From Echiichthys vipera (lineage: Eukaryota; Chordata; Actinopteri; Perciformes; Trachinidae): a DNA stretch of 64,000 nucleotides. Positions 58,626-64,000 of the stretch are shown here, one piece after another; the first letter of the stretch is position 1, and the number at the start of each line of letters is the position of its first letter. Position numbers and translations under genes: made by a program. The DNA lies in assembly GCA_963691815.1 (NCBI GenBank), contig OY829659.1, forward strand, positions 28,376,170-28,440,169, given 5' to 3'. The notes beneath the pieces are model-generated. The model did not search any database and was not told the DNA's origin. It saw only the letters and a program-made list of their open reading frames with translations.

Positions 58626-61124
58626 CTCTTGTCCGTGTTGACACATCAGAATTTTGTGGTTTTCACTGCTACAATGTTGCATCTGTGGCTGCTGGTAATG
58701 TAACCACATAAAAGTCTACTGTACTGGTCTGGTCTAACGACACGCCTGTTTTTCTGACACCGCTCTTAGCCAATCATTTGTTAGATAAGATATGTTAGGG
58801 CATTGGACGTTGCAGCATCCCAGGAAAGATTCTAGAACTCAGCTGTTCTGAAACTTCAGAAAACTGTTGTTAGTTCATGGTTTAATATTATGATTCTAAT
58901 CGTGCTATCCTGTCTATGGCATTTTCAATGTTAAGTTAGCATCCATTCTTATTGTCATTTTTTTCACAACTATTAAAAAAAGAAATTCGTAGCACAGACT
59001 ATTGTTACAGTGCTGTGAACACATAATAATTTGAACAGGCATTCAAAATCAAATACATCCATAGATGAGTCTCTGTTCACTCCATGTTGTTGCAGGTGTT
59101 GGCTGTGAGTCAACATGTGCACAGCGCCACTCGCGACCATTTAATGGATCGGTCCATGGATCTGGTTATTAATCCGATACCCGATCCAGCTAATCTGTCA
59201 ATATTGGGGCTGATATCTGATCTTAATATCGGTCCATCCCTTAGGTATCTAAAATACATGGATAGGTTTAGATCATGGTTTGAGTTGAAATCAGTATGTT
59301 CTGTTATGTCCTGTTGGTGTCCTGTCCCATGTGAAAGTGAAACTTCATGACATGAGTATGTATATTGTATGTATGACCCAAAAATCTACCCTGACCTCCC
59401 TCCCTAAGCACAGCTTGGTATTTGTTATATTACGTTAATTGACCTTGGAGTCAGCTGTAAGCCCAGTGAATCTCATACAGATGCAAAAAGTGTCTAACAA
59501 TGTTTCATATCAGGGTTTCTGGGGTTGGCATAAACATACTATGCCAACATTGTTTTCTGGTGAATGGGCTGGTTTTCTTTACATTGTATTTACTCCTGGC
59601 AGTAGACTAGACCACCATAAACCTATATGAAGGCACAGCCATGCAAAAAAAACCTGATATACAGTGAAATACTGTGAGAATCTTTTAAGATATCGTGATA
59701 CAATTTTTTGTTATACTGCCCAGCACAGAGAAAGGTGGTTTCGGCAAAGTGTCTCTGTATAGTTCATAGTTTATCCACTAAAGAAAGTTTATTTTCAAAC
59801 TGTTAAATGTCCTGCACACTTTCTATATTGATGATTTATAAAATACTACATAAGAAATCCTCTCAACTCTCAAATGTCTATATCACTAATGGCCTTTAAA
59901 AAAATCCAATATCAATCAGGCTGCAATGTTAACTTCCAAATACTGTACTGTATATTAAATAATGTATTCCCAACTCCCATTATGCAGCATACAGAACTGA
60001 CTGGAAAAGATTGCATGAGGCTTCAATCACTGTTGACAATCTGCGAAGCCAAACAGAAATTCATGAATCTGTTTCTGATGGAGTGAACTTAATAAAAGAA
60101 GAAGAGAATTTGATCAATGATAGCCCATTGAGCAAATCCTTAAATGGCTATTGAAAACAATTCCCAGAATTGCAGCCAAAATTTATTCCACATCACTAGA
60201 ATATCTTACATCTTTGTCTTCCCAACAACTAATTCTGCTCTGGCAAACGCTTGCAGATTATCAGCTTGGTTCATAGCTCTTATTTGTAATAAGTCATAGC
60301 AGACCTGGTGGACCTTGAAATCGATTTAATCAGAGTTGCCAAATTTTCCTTTTTGTTTTCTGAATGCATGATAAACCTCCTTGTGTTTTGATTTATATAT
60401 GAGTTTCATCTTATGCAGTGCTGCTTCTCATGTTTGGCAGACTGCTAAGATTGTAAGTTATAATATTGCAGGTTTTGTGAGTGATGCACCTACAATTCAC
60501 TCCCTGACCCCCTTTAAAGCTACCTTACATATATTGCTAATTGGATTCCTAACCATATTTGAAATTGCTGTCCATGTGTTGTTTCCTTTGGAAAATCTAA
60601 CAAACTTAGTTAAATTTAAGTCTTTTCTCATGTGGTGTTTTTATTCTTTTGTCCAAACCCTTGAACCAAACGTTGAGGTGTCTTTCACAAAAGCAAACCT
60701 TAACCTCAGTCAACAGTGAACCAAGACAAAAGCTGTCACTGATACTGTCTTTTATATCACCAGATCTGAGTGACAACACAAACAGTAGCACGACAAAAGC
60801 TCTCAAGTGCTTGACATAAAGCAACAAAATAGAAGCCTGGCTTGAATGCCAAAGGAAGAAAAAATGCAAGACTGTCATTGGGGTTATCAAGTCATTAAAA
60901 CAGGTTTATAGTAGCTTCTTAACAAGCCTTCACAGGGTGGTCTGGCATCTTCCAGCCCCCTGTCAACAGGAAACCAAACTAACTGCTACAAGCTGCCCAC
61001 ATCACAATTTGCCTTAATTCTAGATTCATCTTGAAGTACAAGCAGGCTCCAAATCTGTCCAACACCTCGCTGGTCCTTATGGACACATCTGCTGATAATA
61101 GCTCTGATAGAAGCACAGTTTTAC
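58626..61124. other. dlg2 intron, no recognised feature
   Basis: Non-coding. A stretch at 59150-59245 (GGATCGGTCCATGG, ATATCGGTCCATCCC) resembles a fish MITE end. Confidence 0.45.
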
Positions 61125-61451
61125 CTGATAGGACTCCTGCCAGCTCTGAACGCAGCCACACTCAGGGGGCCACAGGTCACAGCTCCCCCCCATGGCTCTT
61201 ACTGTCGCCAAGCGGCGGGGGCTTCTGGAGGATGTGCTGTCCAAATGCCAAGCCGCTGTACGGCCCCTCCTTCGGGGAAGGGTCGTATCGCCTGGGACAG
61301 ATCTGTAAAGGTACCGCTGGCATGGGTGCTGGTGGTGGTGATTGTTGGGCTGCTGATGATGCCAGCTGAGGGAACATGGCACCTCGTCACAGCCCACTCT
61401 TCCATCCAAATCCGCTAAGCAACTCTGCTGTCCACTCAGGTAAGCATTCAT
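61125..61451 (-). CDS. dlg2: Candidate alternative first coding exon of dlg2 (MNAYL-type N-terminus)
   Basis: An open frame of 109 codons on the minus strand starts at an ATG at 61451 in a fair context (GGCAGCATGA). It ends at a good donor, TATCAG|GTAAAA, with the last exon base at 61125. The exon ends in phase 0, which matches the phase-0 start of the exon at 34302. The first residues read MNAYLSGQQSC and later have DG and P. As I remember the mammalian DLG2 isoform that starts MNAYL, about 11 of the first 25 positions agree without gaps; the rest (His/Pro/Arg-rich) does not visibly align. In mammals that isoform comes from an internal promoter and skips the exons encoding the longer N-terminus, which would fit this position. 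The upstream (CA)n tract at 61640-61788 would lie in its 5' region. The homology is short, so this remains a candidate. Confidence 0.5.
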
Positions 61452-61637
61452 GCTGCCGCCATGTACCACTAACCTCTGCTTCCTCCAACACTTTTACTTC
61501 TTGTTCTTCCTCTTCTGTAGGTTTACCGCTACAGTCATCAAACACAAGAGGTGCTCCTGCCTGATGTATGAGTCGCTTGCTCCGGCAAAATGAATGATGA
61601 ATGAAACGACTGGCTAGTGTAGCTGTACGGACTACAT

Positions 61638-61789
<152 letters not shown>

Positions 61790-62084
61790 TGAGAGCTTCT
61801 GGACTGGAAGAATGATAAATGAGAGAGAAAGAGAAAGGGGAGGGAGGAAAAGGGAAGAGAGAGATATACTCGATGAAAGTGAAATGCAGTGAGAGGGAGG
61901 GAGTAGAGATGAGGGAGGGAGGATTGGGGTGAGAGAGGGGGATAAAGAGGGAGATGAATAAGAGAATGACGAGAAGGAGAGAGGCAGATAAATAGAGCAG
62001 GAAATAGAGAGAGAGAGAGAGAGGTCCGTGCATTGGCTGCCAGCCATCGGTCAATAACTGACTCAACTGGCAGTGCATCCACAC

Positions 62085-62625
62085 CTCCAGGCTAAAACAA
62101 TTGATGGTTGGTGCTGTTGGGAATCGGAGGCAACAGGAGTTTGAACTACAAATCCCTAGGCTGCTGCTGTGGGGGTGGCTGCATCAGAAGGGTCAAAATC
62201 ACGTAAGGTAAAGAAGATTCTCTCTGAGACTTCAAGCGTTCTGAGTTTGGCAAAAACACTATGTACTAAAATTCAAGCAGACATGTATATGTTTTTACAT
62301 TCATTATTATTATTATGGATCAATAACAATGTGTAATGTGAAAGATGAGAATTATCCCCATCTCTGCTGTTACCTTCAGATCTACTAAGCTTTTTAGCCT
62401 CTTTACGCTGACTGTTTTTTTTTACAGCCTGCAAACTGATAAACCCACTACACACAACCTGCCCAGCCCCAAACTGTAGACAGAGCGACAGATATTTTTC
62501 CTCAATAACTGGTGGAGACCAAAAACAGAGCTAAAAGGAGATTGAATATTAGACTTAGTGTCATTAGGTGGTAGTGTTGCACGGTATACCAATACTAGAA
62601 AGGCACCGCGGTACCCAGCCGTGCT
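62085..62625. other. No recognised feature
   Basis: Non-coding sequence upstream of the candidate first exon; no clear core promoter or CpG island. Confidence 0.4.
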
Positions 62626-62965
62626 GCTGCTGCAGCTGCTGCTGCTGGGATGAAGTTAGTTTTAAGTTGGATATTCCACAAATACACTCCTGTCCCAGTC
62701 TATCCAAATATTCACCTTCAAACTAACTTCACCCCGGTCTGCTGCTGCAGTTCCATTACCCTTTGTCATATTGGTTGGCTTTAATAACTAAAGGGCACAG
62801 CTGAAACAAAACTGCAGAGCTGCATAAACTATCAACGTTAGCTTATTACTAATGTTAGCTTTGTGAGTAATTAACTTTTAGATTAGCGTTCATTAAATTA
62901 CATATTTTTGAAAAGTGTTTTCTGCCACCATCTGCTTGCTAACGCCGCTAAACCGGGAGGAATAC
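62626..62965. repeat. Second copy of the 343-bp insert
   Basis: Near-identical to 45123-45465, in the same orientation. It begins in CTGCTGCTGCAGCTGCTG and ends AACCGGGAGGAAT. One difference is a small insertion (ACTATCA) at about 62830. Confidence 0.85.
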
Positions 62966-63191
62966 ATGTTAATTATTAATGTCAGCTAAAGGCAAGTTTA
63001 CGTTACAGGTTTATGTTTTTGACTGCGTAACGTTAATGTTTCTGCGTTATTAGCTTTAACCATTACACTGCATTTGAGAGGCTGGACGATTTTTATTTAT
63101 TTCACAGAAAGAGCTGCTGATATTAAACATCTCTTTTTTCAGAGTGTCCTGAGACAGACAGCAGCACGACTGACAATGTTTCTGATACAAA

Positions 63192-63320
63192 AATACATGA
63201 CTATAATACAACAAAAATATATCAAATAACAAGTGAGAACAGCAAATGTATATCAAAATACATGACTATAATACAATTAAATACATCACATAAGTGAAAA
63301 CAGCAAATATACATCAAAAT
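63192..63320. repeat. 65-bp local duplication
   Basis: AATACATGACTATAATACAA...CAGCAAAT occurs at 63192 and again at 63257. Confidence 0.85.
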
Positions 63321-64000
63321 CGAGCATGATCCTGAACATGTCAGTCAGAATATCTACAGTCACAAGTTATTATCCAATGTCTTCAAATCCTCCAATGAGA
63401 GCAGGACCTGGAGTTTCAGGTGTGTCTGTAATTAGTTCAGGTAAAGGGAGCAGCAGACTTTCTTGATTTACACTAGATTATAAACTGTCACTAGTTGGGA
63501 CTTTGTGTAACTATATAATATGGTTGCAATTCAACTCTATATTATTATTTATTTAAACCTTAAGAGACTTGATCAGGACTTGCTGCAGTCCTCAGAGACT
63601 TGAGACTTGACTCGGACTTGCAAAAAGTGACTTCTTACCATCTCTGCTGTCCAGTCAGAGCCATAAATTGTGTAATTTATTCTTCAATTTTTTTATGAAT
63701 TCAATCCCAGTCAATGGAACACTCACAAAATGTCACCAAAATCACACTGTCCCTTTAAAATCTTTCAGAATATTATGTAAGTGTATCGTATCGAATCATA
63801 TCAAATCGAATCGTATTGCTGGCTGCAGCTTCTCTCCACTTCCTCACTGCCTGCAGCCAGAGTGGGTGTGGTTTCATAGTGATATGTCACTCACAGATAC
63901 AGACAGACATGGCTGACAGTGGCTCGAGTGCTCCTGCCGACCGTCCTTGGCCTGTTTATAAGCAGACGCATGGAGCGAAGTATGGAAGTATTTTGCCTAC
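63321..64000. other. No recognised feature
   Basis: Non-coding sequence with short chance open frames. Confidence 0.4.

Noticed and set aside
60381..60719. 112-codon plus-strand frame
   Set aside because: Hydrophobic, AT-rich chance frame with no homology I can name and no exon signals.
61031..61369. Plus-strand open frame of 112 codons
   Set aside because: It is the antisense of the candidate dlg2 first exon, with no family resemblance or splice context.

Overview
This is a piece of a percomorph-type teleost fish chromosome. It is AT-rich, with long introns, many (CA)n and (GT)n microsatellites, and a typical fish set of transposons (L2-like and CR1/Rex1-like LINEs, an R2-type LINE with a restriction-like endonuclease, BEL/Pao, Tc1, hAT, piggyBac, a Harbinger-like element and MITEs). 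Nothing in it looks bacterial, so operons and ribosome binding sites do not apply.

The one host gene I can support is dlg2 (PSD-93, a synaptic MAGUK scaffold). It lies on the minus strand and is transcribed from high to low coordinates. Six consecutive coding exons join in frame: 34258-34302, 32640-32690, 28480-28604, 20630-20799, 16666-16802 and 6332-6476. They encode the linker before PDZ1, all of PDZ1, and PDZ2 with the start of the following linker. A seventh possible exon, 61125-61451, would be an alternative first exon whose start resembles the mammalian DLG2 isoform beginning MNAYL. The PDZ3-SH3-GK part of the gene lies beyond the left edge, and the longer N-terminal exons probably lie beyond the right edge.

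The rest is intron filled with repeats. From left to right: an LTR-like fragment, a broken hAT transposase and a Tc1 relic (1-2.1 kb); a MITE (4.3 kb); an LTR-like block (7.3-8.4 kb); a degenerate but structurally complete BEL/Pao retrotransposon primed by tRNA-Tyr (8.8-16.1 kb); an L2-like LINE (17.7-20.5 kb); a Harbinger-like element carrying a nested R2-type LINE fragment (21.9-24.3 kb); a CR1/Rex1-like LINE on the minus strand (29.8-32.2 kb); a hammerhead ribozyme in a Penelope-like remnant (38.9 kb) beside a 4.8-kb minisatellite of 27-bp units (39.0-43.8 kb); an L2-like LINE broken by several later insertions, one of them a non-coding LTR element primed by tRNA-Ser (44.6-54.5 kb); and a piggyBac element that landed inside a 36-bp minisatellite (54.96-58.6 kb).

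The most notable points are the hammerhead motif, the dlg2 acceptor at 16803 that lies directly against a (CA)n tract inside a ~270-nt AG-free zone, the minisatellite with its 271-bp higher-order repeat, the coding-empty tRNA-Ser LTR element, and the piggyBac insertion that splits a tandem array.
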